A stretch of 64,000 nucleotides of DNA from Emiliania huxleyi CCMP1516 (GCF_000372725.1 NW_005201286.1:30941-94940); one strand, 5' to 3'; shown: positions 1 to 11,702, counted from the first letter of the stretch. Numbers and translations are program-made. Notes: a model not told the origin generated them from the sequence alone.

Positions 1-1364
1 CATGGCTGTGAAGAGACGCCGTCCACACCCACTTTGGCCTGCACCTCGAGCGCATTTTGCCTGTCCACAGGGCTGCAGCAGCCGTGACGAGACGGCCTCT
101 CGCCAACGACTGGCCGAGCTTCTGACTGCGCCGTCCGCGACCCCATTGCACGTGCGGCGATGGCGCCCGCGCCTGAGGTGAGTGGCAACGACGCGTCGGT
201 GGGCGGAGGTGGCGACGACGGCGGCGAGGGTGGCAGCAGCAGCAGCAGTGGGAGCGGGAGGTGGGGCGGGGCGCTGCAGAGCAAGGCGGAGGCAGGGCGG
301 CGGCGGTTGTCACAGTGAGAGCGCGGTTGCGACGGGGGCGGCGAGAGGAGGCGCGGGAGAGGGGGGGGGGGGGGGGCCAAAAAAAAAGGGGCCAGCGGGA
401 AGGGTGAGAGCAGAGACGCCGGCGAGCCACACTGCTCTCACCCGCGCGGAGCACAAAGTCTGCAAAGATGGCGTGGCGGTGCCAGAGGAACTGGTCGTCG
501 TGGAAGCGTCCTCCGGTGCCGGCGGCGGCGGCGTGCTCGTCGCAGAGCGGGCCTGTGGGGGAAGGCCGTCCCGAGACGGCTGAGGCGAGGCTCCGACAAG
601 GGACTCGGTGAGCCCACCACAGAGCGGCGGGCCTGGGTCGGAGAGGTTCGCCTCGGCGCCTTCGCGCATCGCCTCCACCCACGGCGCGAACGTGCCGCGC
701 AGGACGATGGCGCCGTCCTAATAGCAGCGGCGAGGACATTGGAGCCGGTCACGCCAGGTGACAGTGCGGCTGTGCCACTCTCCTGATTGAAGCGCGAAAT
801 GTCGGCATCGGTGAGCACGGAGGCGTCGACGCTGGGCAGCGAGGCGGACGCGGCGCTGGACGTCGGCAGCGTGCCGGGTGTTGGTAAAGGAGCGGTCGAG
901 AACAGGCGCCGCCCGGCGCTAGGACGGCGTCGCAGGCACTGCATTGGACAAGTGTCGTGTTGGGCCGGCGATGGGTAGGTTCAACATCTTTGGGGGCAGG
1001 TGGCTACGCGGGTAGTGGCCGTGACGCGCGATACACGACATGTACATGTGGTTCCACCACCCCTCAAGGCCTAGCCTCTGATCGCCACCGTTCCCAGGCT
1101 GCCTAATGGGATGGAAAGGAAGGAAGGCTGGGCGAGCGTATAGAAGCGTGCTCGACCTCGTCGTGGCAACCTGCAAGGCAGCGCTGGCAGGCGCGATGAG
1201 CGTCGTGCCACCTGACCCGAGACGAGTCGCAGGCGTCGTACCGAGCGTGTCGAGACCGTGTACTGATGTGATCTGCACGGGCGAGTCACGTCGGCGTCAA
1301 CAACTGCACTCCAAGTGCTCCAAGTGCGAGTCCTCGTCGACAACAAACCCTGCAGTGGTCGGCA
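1..1364. other. No recognisable gene; low-complexity GC-rich DNA
   Basis: Contains GCG/GGC triplet runs (about 205-300), a G run followed by an A run near 361-390, and short open frames without family features. A short segment at about 978-1000 (AGGTTCAACATCTTTGGGGG) recurs at about 23699-23720, so at least part of it is dispersed repeat. No coding claim is made. Confidence 0.5.
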
Positions 1365-1612
1365 TCAGCGCGCCGGGCGCCGCAGCAGCTCGACGAGGTC
1401 CAGGAGGACCTCCTTGTGCCGCGTCTGGTGGCCCGCCGCGCCGTCGTTCTGCGCCACGTCGCCAAGGGCGTCAAAGGGCAGATCGTGCTGGCTGTAGATG
1501 CCGTCCGCCATAACGATCGTCATCATCGACAGGTGCAATCCGAAGCGGCGCTGCAGCGCGAAGCGCAGCACGTACGAGGGCAGACGGAAGTGCGCGCGGG
1601 TCGGGATGGGTT
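1365..1612 (-). CDS. Possible exon of an unidentified protein
   Basis: The minus strand is open here and reads like folded protein rather than low complexity. About 80 residues contain a hydrophobic/aromatic stretch (FRLPSYVLRFALQRRFGL), a Met-rich turn (SMMTIVMADGIYSQHD) and an amphipathic end (HKEVLLDLVELLRR). The open frame continues antisense into the Kelch gene, but that part is a shadow of the Kelch repeats. No start, splice partner or family was recognised. It could be one exon of a gene whose other exons are lost or lie beyond the window, or chance. Confidence 0.3.
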
Positions 1613-1664
1613 TTGATTTTTTTCCAAGGTTCGTCACACTCCCCCCCGAGACCGCCGCGTGCCG

Positions 1665-2824
1665 ATGGCCTCCCACCGCATCGGCGCCCGCGTCTCGAGC
1701 CTCTCGCCAGCGCAGCTGTGCGCCATCATCGAGGCGCAGGCGGGCGCGAGCGACGCCGCGCTGCGCGTGGCGGAGGAGCACGCCGCTCGGCTCGTGGAGC
1801 AGCCCGAGTGGGTGCTCTCCGAGGTCCTCCTCTCGCCGGACCTCGCCCCGCACGTCCTCGCCCAGCTGCCGATCAAGGCGCACGCCGCCAAGGGGACGTG
1901 CCGCGCGTGGCGCCGCGGCTGGAAGGAGACGCTGAAGAAGCGCGAGAGGCCGCGCCTGCTCGTGATCGGCGGCGAAGACCGCGAGGGCGAGTTCCTCAGC
2001 TCGATGGAGCGGTACGACCCGTCCACAAACGAATGGGAGGAGGAGGCTGTGGCGCCGATGCCAACGACACGCAGGTGTGTCCGCACGGCGGTGCTCGATG
2101 GCAAGCTCTACGCGGCGGGCGGCCGTGGGGCTGACGGCGCAACTTCCAACCTGGTGGAGCGGTACGACCTTGCTGCGAACGCGTGGGATGCGGTGGCGCC
2201 GATGGTGACAGCACGGGATGCTCACGGCATGGCGGTGCTCAACGGCATGCTGTACGGCGTTGGCGGGTATGCTATTGACGACGTCCTCAGCTCGACGGAG
2301 CGGTACGACCCTCTGTTGGATCGATGGGAGGCAGTGGCGCCGTTGAGGACGGCTCGGGGTTGTCCGGCTGTGGCGGTGATCGACGGCAAGCTGTATGCGG
2401 TGGGCGGACAGGCTGACGACTTTGCCCTCCTGCGCTCGGTGGAACGGTACGACCCCGCTACGGACGCGTGGGTCGCAGTGTCGCCGATGAGGACGGCGCG
2501 ATGAGTCCGGCCGTGGCGGTGCTCGACGGCAAGCTGTACGCCGTGGGCGGGCTTGGCGATGGAGGCGCTCTCCTCTCGGTCGAGCGGTACGATCCGGCGG
2601 CAGACGAGTGGAGGGTGGTGGCTTCGATGGCCACGGCTACGCAATCTCCGGGCGCGGCGGTGTTGGATGGCAAGCTGTATGCTGCGGGTGGGCGCAACGA
2701 CGGTGGCGGTGCCGTCCTCAGCTCGGTCGCGCGGTACGACCCGGCGAGGAATTCGTGGGAGGGGGTGGCGCCGATGGCGACGCCAGTGGCCTGTCCTCTC
2801 GCTGTCTTTATCCCGTCAGTCTAG
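1665..2824 (+). pseudogene. F-box-like / Kelch-repeat protein, frameshifted
   Basis: Kelch repeats fold into a beta-propeller; with an F-box the family usually recruits substrates to SCF ubiquitin ligases. From ATG 1665 (the upstream GTG is ignored) residues ~45-85 look like a degenerate F-box (LSPDLAPHVLAQLP...CRAWRRGW). Six Kelch units follow, each with a DGKLYAVGG strand and ERYDP..(N/D)xW...APM. Four units are in the first frame, which stops at 2502-2504. Two more follow in a frame shifted by one base around 2495-2505 and end at 2822-2824. Losing one base at that point explains the break. The gene has no introns, unlike the housekeeping genes nearby. A related Kelch relic lies at 55.3 kb. 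Probably a decaying member of an expanded family; a sequencing indel is the alternative. Confidence 0.8.
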
Positions 2825-4384
2825 GCGTGGGTAGCGGGTCAGCTTGAGCAGGTGAGCGCCGAGGGGAGGGCGGGCTGCGAGATGCTGTGTGTGCCCTCCC
2901 CCCACGGCGGCTGCTGTGTGCCGCCGTGCCGAGCGCGAGGGTCGCCGACGGCGCGTGCGCCTCGCTCGACACCATCCTCACTGCATGACACATCTCTCGT
3001 GGACCTTTCTTCTCCGTGGACCTAAATTTAGTTCACTAACCTCTTCGTCCTTCCACCTTCGCGCATCACGGTTCGAATTCGAGCACGCCCCTCGTCCACG
3101 GCCGGCGGCCGGCGCGGCGAGGTTTGGGCTGAACCCGGGGTTTGGGCTGCGTTCGTTCGCGTTCGAGTCACGAAAATTCGCGTGAACTCGAAGGGCTGCG
3201 GCCCGTCCCCTCAGCCCTCTCATACGACATACCCTCACTCCCCTCCCTCTCTCTACACTCGTGTGAGTGAGGGAGACATACTCTACACTCGTCCCTGGCG
3301 ATACCCAAGAGGAACTGGCAGAGAATACAAGAAGAATTTAGACAAAACAACTCTCTCTCACAGCAGACAGGCTCGACACAGGTAGGTAGGTAGGTAGGAA
3401 GGTGAAGAACAGTCAGGCTCGGACTGGACACCAACGCGGTATGGGTGGACGCAAGACAGATGATGACGACACGCACGAGCGACACACAGACACAAACAAG
3501 CTCACAAGACACACAGCCAGCTGGCTGCCACACACCCTGAGTTGGCGTACACATAACTCAGGGCCACATTCCTCCTGTCGCCCCCCCCAGCACTCCAAGG
3601 TGCCAAGAGAAACAAACAAGGGCACAACATCACAACAGACGACAGGAGGTAATATGCGAGGCTAGAGCAGGCTTGCTCCACCTCTAGCAATCTCGCCGCC
3701 CGGCGAGGCACGGACGAGACCGTGTGTGGGGTTAGTGAGGTGTCTATGGTCGCCCTCCTCACGGGCTGGCCGCCAGCGGCCAGCCCTATCTCGCACTCAC
3801 TGGCGGTGACAATTCAATGTGTGAGTGTTAGCGAACAGAGGCACGTGTGCTAATTCTAGGCCGCACGTCGTGGCACTATGACGAAGGTAGACGTGCGGCT
3901 GCAGCGCGCCCGCCGCAGGCTCGGCGGTGCGCGCGTGTTAGCGATAAAGTTGCGGGTAGAGCCGTTCCCGACTTGTCGAATGCGAGGCCTCTGCGACGAG
4001 TGCCAGTCGCGCTGCGGAGCCACGCTCTTCGAGCCGCCTCCCGTCGGCACTACCCTCGAGTGCGTGTCGCTTTGGTTGGCGACACCCACTCGTCGAGGGC
4101 AGTCCGGCCGACGGGAGCCTGTCGCGCGCCGGCGACGAATGCGGCGGGGTGGGTGTGGGTACAAAGCGCCGCTTCGACGAAGCGAGGTTGGCAGGCGCCC
4201 CTCACGAGTCCGTTCAGACATGCCACACGCCCCTCGCAAGCGAGGTTAGTAGGCGCCCCTGGCGAGACCCGCAAGAGATGCCACACCACCCTCGTACCTA
4301 TACTCCACCAATGAGAAGGTGAAAAGATCTTATCAGCTAGGCGGGCAGGGCAGGCGGGCAGGCGGGCGGGGTCAGCGAAGAGGG
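2825..4384. other. Intergenic, dispersed repeats
   Basis: No gene recognised. Pieces of repeat families lie at about 3380-3438 (related to 35174-35225) and 3537-3685 (inverted relative of 14143-14275). The remainder has (TAGG)n and GA-rich simple sequence. Confidence 0.5.
3537..3685 (-). repeat. Dispersed repeat, inverted copy of 14143-14275
   Basis: Read on the minus strand this matches 14143-14275 from GCAAGCCTGCTCTAGCCTCG through the C/G-run block to the ATAACTCA end. The copies are diverged but collinear over about 140 nt. The two copies face each other across 10 kb. No coding capacity or terminal repeats were seen. Confidence 0.7.
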
Positions 4385-4495
4385 CCCTCGGGTTACGCCT
4401 CGCCCGGCACCCTCCGAGGGGGGAAGGGGAAAGAGGGGGGCCCTCGGGGTGCGCCTCTCCCGGCCCCCTCCGAGGGGGGAAGGGAACTATTCTCT
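4385..4495 (+). repeat. Two-unit tandem repeat, related to 8790-8885
   Basis: Two ~60-nt units, each ending in CCTCCGAGGGGGGAAGGG. The minus strand of 8790-8885 carries two related units. A dispersed GC-rich minisatellite. Confidence 0.65.
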
Positions 4496-5118
4496 GTCCA
4501 TCTACAGCGTGGGTGGTGGTACACTGCGTCGAGACAGCTCCGCCTCGCGCCCTGCCTTCCTGGAATACTTGCCAATACCCGACGCGGAATACAATACGTA
4601 ATTAATTAATGAATTAACTAATTAGGTTAGGACGTGGAATACAGCACTCGAGCGACACAGGTGCGAACTGGCGCGTATACAAGAAGAAATCGACGACTGA
4701 CGGCGAACAACTCGCTACGCTCTCGCTCTCGAGCTGCGGTGGCCCCGCCGGCGCCGGGATGGACGCGGGCGAGGCCGGCGAGAGCGCGATGGCGGCCGCC
4801 GCCGCCACTGGACAAGCGGAGGAGGTCGACGCGCCTCCTGCGTGCGGCGTGAAGAGGGACCGCCCTTCAGCGGTCCGCCCCTCTGATGCGGACAGCCCGG
4901 GAAGGTCCTCCCCGCTGATGCGCGCCTCCGAGGAGGGCGACGCGCGCACGGCCACCAAGCTCCTTGAGAGCGGCGCGGTGGCCGATGCCAAGGATGCCGA
5001 TGGCTACACTGCGCTGACACGTGCCGCCGAGAAGGGCGACTTGGCGGAGGTGGAGGCGCTGCTGGACAGCGGGGTGGACCACCGAGCCGCTCTCAAGGCA
5101 CTGCTGCGCGCCGTGAAG

Positions 5119-5173
5119 CACGGCTCCACGCCAGTGGTCGCCAAATCACGGCTCCACGCCAGTGGTCGCCAAA
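5119..5173 (+). repeat. 28-bp frameshifting tandem duplication
   Basis: Two perfect copies of a 27-nt segment (5119-5145 and 5147-5173) lie one base apart, period 28. The duplication falls in an ankyrin codon run and adds one base to the frame. Either a recent replication slip or an assembly artefact. Confidence 0.85.
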
Positions 5174-7569
5174 CTGCTCAATCACGGCGCGGACATCAAC
5201 GCTGAGGACCTCTATGGCCACAGCGCGGGAGAGTACGGCCAGAGCGCGCTCTGCCTCGTTGTGGAGAGAGGTGTCCTCGACGAGCTCGCGCGGAGCCTTC
5301 TCGACCATCTGCGGAGGCCCGGCGACGGGGCGCGACTGGCCGCGCCCGGCCCGCTCCCGTCCCACCCCTCCTCACCTTTCCTCACGCCGTTCCCTGCCCG
5401 CCAGCCCGAGGCGCAAGCCAAGGAGCCCGAGGCGCGGGTCAGGGAGCCCGAGGCGGGCGGCGAGGAGATGGAGGTGGACGAGATCGAGCCGACTGGGGCG
5501 GAGACGGCCGCTGCGGTGGCGGCGAGCGGGGGGATTGGCAGCTCGGCCGCGGCGCCCGACTCCGGCACGGGCGCCGCCTCGAGCACGGGTGCGGGGACGT
5601 CAGCCGACGGGGCGGCGCCCCTGGCGGGTCCGCCGCCGCTGCGGCGGCCGCCATGGGTACGGGAGAGAGTGAACGGGTTCTCCTGTTTCTTCTCGTTCAG
5701 CGCGCCGGACGATGTTGAGGACGGCATGTTCGACGACTACTACGAGCCCGTGGACTCCGGCAGAGGCCGCCCTCCGCTCGTGCACGCCTTGACCGAGTCC
5801 ATCGGCCCCTGCGCTCACTACGACGAGGACGATCTGATGTGCGAGTTGTACACCGTCGACAGCGTGGTGTGGGTGACGTCGATCGTGCTGTCGGAGAGCC
5901 CCGAGGGCGCCACCCACATCGCGACCGTCGCGAAGCAGCCGAGCTTCCTCGCGAGCGTGGCGGAGAAGCTCGAGGTGGACTCTGCTGGGCTCCACTTTGT
6001 CGAGCAGCCCTCCACGGCGGGCCCGGTGCGCGTCGACGCGCCATCGCCGCCGCCTCTGCAGCGGCTGCTCCGCGGTCAGAGGAGCGAGGTCGAGATCCTG
6101 GACGCGACCTTCGACTACTTCGACCTCGGCGATATCTACCTGCCAGAGCAGCGAGCGGCGTGGAGGGCTTCCGGGGAGATGAGGCTGGCGGCGGCAGAAA
6201 GGCTGGCGATATGCGAGCAGATGAGAACCTAGGAGAGGTCGGGCACGGTGTCCGAGGAGAAGTTCCGCGCGTTCGCCGAGAGAGAGAGGGCGCGGGGCTC
6301 CGGCGGGAGGCGACCGCGTGCGTGCAAGATCCGCCTCCAGGACGGCAGCGAGTTTTCCCCGACCGGCCGGGTGACGCAGCTCCGGCCGGTCGGCGCGGGG
6401 AAGGGCGCGCCCTACCAGGTGCTGCTCGACGACGGCCGGTACGTGTACCCGCGGGAGGACGACGAAGAGTACATCAAGAATGCTGCCGGGCCGCCGGGCC
6501 GCCGACCGGTGCTTCACGGCGGGGTATCAAGCAGGCCTCGGCGGGCGGGCGGTGCTCACGGCGGAGGAGGTGGAGGCGCTGCTCTCGGACGATGGCCTGG
6601 ACCTGTTGCGCGACGTCTACGAGACGTTCTACGACTCGGAGACCCGGAGCCGGAACCATCTACTCGGAGGAGTCGCCACCTTGCTCCGAGGTTTTGTGGT
6701 TCGCTGCCGGGCGGCGGTCCTCCTCCCCGGGGAGCCGCTGTACGCGCCAGCGCGCATCGTCGGTGTCCACAAGTCGGAGGCGCGGCTCGATCTGAAGATG
6801 GACATCGACGGCAAGGCGCGGCTCGAGCGTGACGTGCCGCTGTGGCGCCTCTCCAACGCGATCGCGAGCCTCCTGCCGGGCACATCCATTACCCGAGAGT
6901 GCGTGCCGTCGCGTTGGCGCTCTCCTGCGGCGAGGGTGCGGAGCGGCTCGATCGGCTCGTCGTGGGGAGGGCGAGCGCGCGATTGGGCGTCGCCGCCATC
7001 GACAAGTGGCGCGAGCTGCTGATGCGCGCGGGCGTGTGCGAGGACGAGCCCGCCGCGGGCGACACCAGGCTGGTGACTGTCGGTGAGTACTCGCACCACG
7101 CCATCCTCTACTCGCGCTTGCACGGCGCGCACGAGGCGCTGGTGGACTTTCTGATCGAGATCACCGACCCCGGGATGGATACTGCGGAGGTGTGGCAGCG
7201 CGGGCACGTGGAGCGGTACGACGAGTGGCCCCTCGACCGGCGCGACGTGGCGGTGGAGTGGCTGGAGTGGCTGCTCCGGCCGGACGAGCGGCGGGCTGGC
7301 TTCCCCGCTCTGTGCGGGTTTATCGCGCACGAGAATGGCCTGTCGCGCGAGGAGCACATTGCCCGCGACGACGCCGGTCGCTACAGCCTGGTGAGGGCGG
7401 CGGACGACGCGCTGAGCGGGTATGTGCACGAGCTCGTGTCAGACGGTAAGATGGAGAGTTTGCCGGGCATGGACTCCCCCGGCTGCGCCATCTGCCCGCG
7501 CGCGGTGCGGAGCTGCGCAAGGTGGGCGCAGCTGCAGCCGTGCCGAAACTGGTTGGTGGACCTAGATAC

Positions 7570-7690
7570 GCAACGCCCTCGCCGCCTCCCTCGCCGCCTC
7601 CCTCGCCGCCTCCCTCGCCTCCTCCTCCCTCGCTTCCTCCTCCCTCGCCGCCTCCCTCGCCGCCTCCCACGCCCCCTCCAGTCTCGGCGT
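7570..7690 (+). repeat. (CTCGCCGCCTCC)n minisatellite, probable intron body
   Basis: An imperfect pyrimidine-strand array of CTCGCCGCCTCC-like units, ending in a pyrimidine tract and CTCCAG. The frame after that AG reads LGVALLDDLKLRARSAV, which looks like protein again. This is consistent with a minisatellite intron of the kind seen elsewhere in the window. The donor was not resolved. Confidence 0.5.
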
Positions 7691-8048
7691 CGCACTCCTC
7701 GACGACCTCAAGCTGCGCGCGCGCTCTGCAGTGCGCGCCGCGTCAGCGCCCGACGCCCGCGCCGGCCTCGCGGGCCATGGCGGCGGGGGAGGCCTCGAGT
7801 CGGTGCGTTGGGAGGTGTGCCCCTCGCTGGAGGGGGCGGGGTGGCAGGCGGCCGCCGCGTCCTCGCTCGCCCGAGCGCGGGGGGAGGGGGGGGGGGCTCG
7901 GCGGGCGGGGATCGCCCCGCGGCCGCGCGAGGGCGGGCGGGCGGGCCGAGGGGGAGGAGGGGAGGGAGGAGGGGAGGGAGGAGGGGAGGGAGGGGAGGGG
8001 AGGACCCAGGACGAGGGGCGGCATGTGCTCCACCGTTCTCGGACGTGA

Positions 8049-8605
8049 GGAGGGTATACGTCTCAATAGATTATTTACAAAAAATAGCAAAAACAATTTC
8101 GTGGCATCCATACAGTAGACAGCCGCCGCTGTCGTGTCGGCAGGAACAGCGGAGTGGAGAGCGTGTGGGGAGTGCGCGCCACCGCCGGGGTGCGCGTGCG
8201 GTCTCGTCTCGACACTGTCGTTACGACACACTCTCGCTCCCTTCCCCCACGGTGGCGTCGGTGCAACGATCGTACCCACGTTGCCACGTATACACGCCAA
8301 TGCTCTCATCTCCGCCCTCGGCCCTCGCGCAGGCAGTAGCAGCGTGGCCATAATGCGCCAACCAACTCTCCGGGCCCCGGGCGCGCCGCGAGCTCACCTC
8401 GTGGGTCCTCGGGCCCCACACCGGCCGGCCTCACCTGAGACGCAAGACCGACTAGAAGGCCCACCTCCGCCTCTTTCTTTCTTACCCAAGTACAGGTTAA
8501 GGTAAAATGAACCGCTTCTCCACCCGCACACGAGGTGTCGGGTGTATAACGTATAACTATAAGTGGACTGTGGAGTCAAGAGGATGCGGTGATCTCCTCT
8601 GCTAG
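8049..8605. other. No gene seen
   Basis: Follows a purine-rich GGGAGGA array (7940-8010). There is no conserved open frame on either strand. Confidence 0.5.
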
Positions 8606-8774
8606 CTACCCCTGCACCCATGCCTCGACCTTCTTGGGCAGCAGCTGGTCCGACAGGTACTCTCCGTGGCCTAGGCAGCTGTCCTCGCCCTTGCCCCAGG
8701 TCAAGAAGGCGCCGTCGGCCGAGATGGCGAGGCTATGGTACGCTCCAGCAGACACAACGACCACGCGCTGGCCT
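8606..8774 (-). CDS. RCC1-repeat protein, last exon or fragment
   Basis: RCC1 repeats form a seven-bladed propeller used in guanine-nucleotide exchange and ubiquitin-ligase proteins. On the minus strand, behind a plausible acceptor (GGAGCAG|GCC), the frame gives one canonical unit, VSAGAYHSLAISADGAFLTW then GKGEDSCLGHGEY, and ends VEAWVQG at a TAG (8606-8608). Upstream is repeat DNA (8790-8885), and no further RCC1 unit was found. So either the earlier exons are far away or this is a relic cut off by repeats. Only one blade is visible, so function cannot be assigned. Confidence 0.6.
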
Positions 8775-8789
8775 GCTCCCCTCCCCCCC

Positions 8790-8885
8790 TCGGGAGGGCC
8801 GAACTGAGGCGCCCGAGGGGACCCCGCAATTCCCTTCCCCCCTCGGAGGGCCGGACTGAGGCGTCGAGGGCCCCACTCTTTCCTT
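8790..8885 (-). repeat. Inverted copy of the 4385-4495 repeat
   Basis: Two units carrying CCTTCCCCCCTCGGAGG on the plus strand, reverse-complementary to the GGGGGGAAGGG units at 4.4 kb. Confidence 0.6.
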
Positions 8886-9213
8886 CGCATAGCGGCCACT
8901 CTTCGGATCGCTGGTCGAGCGACCCGGGGGATGCCCCGCGCGCCTGACCCAGCACCCAGGCGCGGAAACGAATCTGCGAGGAGGCGTGGCCGCTCATGCG
9001 GCCCGATGGGGAGGAGGGGAAGACGTAGGGCGTGCTTGCGCGCCTTTCCGAGGCCCCTCCAACCCACCCGCGCTAGGTCTCGGGTTTGACGCATGGGGTC
9101 ACTCCCGCGAAACTCGGGAACTAGCCGGGGCAGTCGGAGAAGTGGCAACTCCGTGCACTGACGGTCGGCCGTCAGAAAACACGCCTCCGTGGCTCGGGTT
9201 ACACCAATCCTCG

Positions 9214-9320
9214 CTACCCAACGCGGCCAAAGGATATCCACCTCGAGAACCTCGAGAGGACCGCTCGCAAGAGACCATTGGGTTTGTACTATTAACAACG
9301 AAGGCGCTCTCAAAAAAATC
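9214..9320 (+). repeat. Dispersed repeat abutting a start codon
   Basis: Carries CCAACGCGGCCAAAGGATAT, a CCTCGAGA-rich stretch and TTAACAACGAAGGCGCTCTC. Its left half recurs at 14398-14460 and its right half, inverted, at about 35384-35430. Here it ends about 18 nt before ATG 9338; at 14.4 kb it ends about 37 nt before ATG 14497. It may supply a promoter or 5' leader (inference). Confidence 0.7.
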
Positions 9321-9337
9321 GCGCCGCGCCGCCGCGA

Positions 9338-10673
9338 ATGCTCGCCTCCGCCCGCTACGAGCTGCGGCTCGCCGTTCTTCCGCCCGATGCCCTGATCGCG
9401 ATCACCGCCGGCGCGATGCGGGACAGCCCCGCTGCAAACAGGAGGGCCGAGGCGCTCCTCGCCCACCACAGCCCTCCGCCCGCCGTCGCGACCGACGTCC
9501 TCGCAGACCCGGACCTTGCGCCGTGCGTGCTCGAGAGGACGGGCCTGCGCCACGCGGCCGTGTGCAAGCGGTGGTCCCTGATCTGCGCGCCGCGCGGTGC
9601 CTTCGCGCGGCTGGTGGAGACCGCTGGCGATGCCTCCACCAAGCGGCTGTCGGGAGAGGAGGCCGGCAGCAGGCGGGTGGACGCGCTCATCGGTCTCTTG
9701 CAGGTTGGAGACGAGGACGAGAAGGCGGACGTCGCGGCAACGCTCCAGGAGCTTGCCCGGGACGGCGATGAGAGCCGGGTGGCGATTGCGGCAGCCGGCG
9801 GCCTCGAGGTGCTAGTGTCGTTGGCTCGCGACGGGAATGAGGCGCAGAAGGAGCGTGCGGCGGCGGCGCTGTGGAACCTCTCTGCCGACCACGACAACAG
9901 CGTGGCGATCGCTGCGGCCGGCGGGGTCGAGGCCCTCGTCGCGCTGGCTCGCGACGGGAATGAGGGAGAAGGAGAAAGCGGCGGGGGCGCTGTGGAACCT
10001 CTCTGTCAACGCCGACAACAGAGTCGCGATAGCCGCGGCCGGGGGCATCGAGGTCCTCGTGTCACTGGCTCGGGACGGGAATCAGGGGCAGAAGGAGCGT
10101 GCGGCGGCGGCGCTGTGGAACCTCGCTTACAACGACGACAACAGAGTGGCGATAGCCGCGGCCGGCGGGATCGAGGTGCTCGTGTCACTGGCTAGCGACG
10201 GGAATGAGGTGCAGAAGGAGCTGGCCGCGGGGGCGCTCAGCAACATGATTGAGGTAGCGTCTGGCACGCACGAGGGCGTCGTGGAGGCTGGCGGTGTGGC
10301 GGTCCTCTCCTCTCTCACGCAGGAGGCAGGCGCCCCGGGCGACTGCAAGCTCGCTGCTGCCATGGCACTTGTGTACCTGGCCGGCAGCTGTCCCGACCTC
10401 GCGGCTGACGACACTTGCCTCTCGCTGCTCCTCTCGCGGCTGGATCAGCCCGAGGAAGATGGCTGGCGCAGAGACAGCATCGTCGCCCTCCTCGCCCTCG
10501 CAACCTCCTCGTCTGCGTGCGCTGAGCAGTGGCACCGGGTCGGCGGCGTGGCGGCGCTGCAGGCGCTGGCGCGAGAGACGGCGGAGGAGGGGGTGGAGAG
10601 GCAGGCGGAGAGGTGCGACGAGGCGCTAGTCAGCCTCGGCGTGAGGAGGGTGCGCAGGCGGACGGCCGCGTGA
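9338..10673 (+). pseudogene. F-box-like / armadillo-repeat protein, frameshifted
   Basis: Armadillo repeats build an alpha-solenoid for protein binding. ATG 9338 gives an F-box-like leader (LADPDLAPCVLERTGLRHAA, then VCKRWSLIC), similar in layout to that of the 1.7-kb Kelch gene. Armadillo units follow (VAIAAAGGLEVLVSLARDGN..QKERAAAALWNLS). Two to three units are in the first frame. Near 9960-9975 two bases are missing relative to the neighbouring units, and the protein resumes in another frame at GALWNLSVNADNRVAIAAAG. Four to five more units follow, then a helical tail ending at 10671-10673. Intronless. A short armadillo relic at 21739-22030 belongs to the same family. Probably a pseudogene; programmed frameshifting is unlikely because no slippery signal is visible. 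Confidence 0.8.
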
Positions 10674-10979
10674 GCGCCCCAACGGAGCCGCGCGAGAGAT
10701 TCATTTGAGAGATCGAGTCTTTCGTTTTCCTAGAATTCTTTTTTGCAAGGCATCCCACTTGTATTGGTGCCGCCGGCCTAGTCGTGCAATTCACGTTTAC
10801 GACTACTAAAAATGCTTCCCGGTGCGAAAAAAAACTCGGAGGCACACCACCGAAAAGGGCTCGGCGAGATCTATCGATTGGCACTATTTCCGAAAAATCG
10901 ACTGGATTTTCCTCCCCCGCCTTCGACTGTGTGCACCGCCTTCGACTAGTGACTGTCGGTGACAAGTGCGTCCAGACGA

Positions 10980-11550
10980 AGGCCAGCAGAGCCCACGGCG
11001 CCCAGTGCGGCACCATCAACGCGAACCCGCCGTACACCATCATCTCGCCCGCGTAAGTGGGATGCCTCACGAGCGCAAACGGCCCGTCGGTGACGAGGCC
11101 GCGCTTGTGGCGCAGGGTCACGTGCTTGTAGAGGTCGGCGACCACCATCAGCACGACGCCGACAGCGTAGACAATCATCGCGGCGCAGCACCGCAGGTGC
11201 GACGGCTCGGGCGCGATGCCCGATATCAAGAGGCACGCCGCGATCCAGTAGGGACCGAGCACGAACAGGAAGCTCATGAGCTGGCTGAGCACCGTTGTCC
11301 TCACCTCCCACTATGCAGTGCTTGAGCAGCCAGATCAGGCCGTAGCTCCCGTGTGCGGCCGCGTAAAAGCAAGCGCTGGCGCTGTAGTTGTCAAAGTACC
11401 ACATGAGGCCGAGCACAAACGGAAGCGTACCTGCAGGTTGATGATCACGTACCACGGCACGCAGTGAGGGCCGGGCGGGAAATCCACGCCGATGAGCTGA
11501 TTGAGTGCCGCTTGCGCGCGCGGGACTGCGTTGGCCTGGTACTTTGGCAA
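10980..11550 (-). pseudogene. PEMT/ICMT-like membrane methyltransferase, two frameshifts
   Basis: Integral membrane methyltransferases of the isoprenylcysteine/phospholipid methyltransferase type end in a cofactor-binding motif like the RGLVTDGPFALVRHPTYAGE seen here (about 11040-11100). Upstream are hydrophobic helices: WYVIINLQV, VLGLMWYFDNYSASACFY, HGSYGLIWLLKHCI, SQLMSFLFVLGPYWIAACLL and CCAAMIVYAVGVVLMVVADL. The pieces lie in alternating frames, with one-base shifts near 11415-11425 and 11305-11315. Neither break has room for an intron. After TYAGEMMVYGGFALMVPHWA the frame leaves conserved sequence at about 10980, so the C-terminus is missing or in an unseen exon. No credible start was found. 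Residue pattern supports the superfamily; the exact substrate is unknown. Confidence 0.65.
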
Positions 11551-11702
11551 ATTACGGCAGTGAAGGATGCGTTGCTCAGCCGGCCAGATTCGTCACGCCG
11601 AAGCGGCGCTGAGAGCGGCGGGAGCGCGTGTCAAGCTGCTCGACGTGTCACACGGCTTCCACTCCGCGCTGCCTTCGCCTCTTCTCTTTCGACCGTTGTG
11701 GA

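Larger units (their letters stand above)
4759..8048 (+). pseudogene. Ankyrin-repeat protein, multiply disrupted
   Basis: ATG 4759 begins an acidic leader, then ankyrin units (LMRASEEGDARTATKLLESG; ALTRAAEKGDLAEVEALLDSG; a third at 5100-5200). A 28-bp tandem duplication (5119-5173) shifts the frame inside the third unit; with one copy the unit reads normally as VVAKLLNHGADINAED. After a Pro/Glu/Ala linker comes an unidentified conserved-looking region with a Tudor/Agenet-like strand pattern (KIRLQDGS...YQVLLDDGRYVYPRED, ~6330-6470). It is interrupted by an in-frame TAG at 6230-6232 and by frame changes near 6480-6510 and 6885-6905. The last coding-looking pieces are 6910-7550 and 7690-7880, separated by a minisatellite that may be an intron. 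Each frame stays open between breaks, so decay looks recent. Function unknown. Confidence 0.65.

Noticed and set aside
5212-7670. Several long minus-strand frames over the ankyrin gene
   Set aside because: Arg/Pro/Ala-rich shadows of GC-rich codons, with no family features; the plus strand carries ankyrin units.
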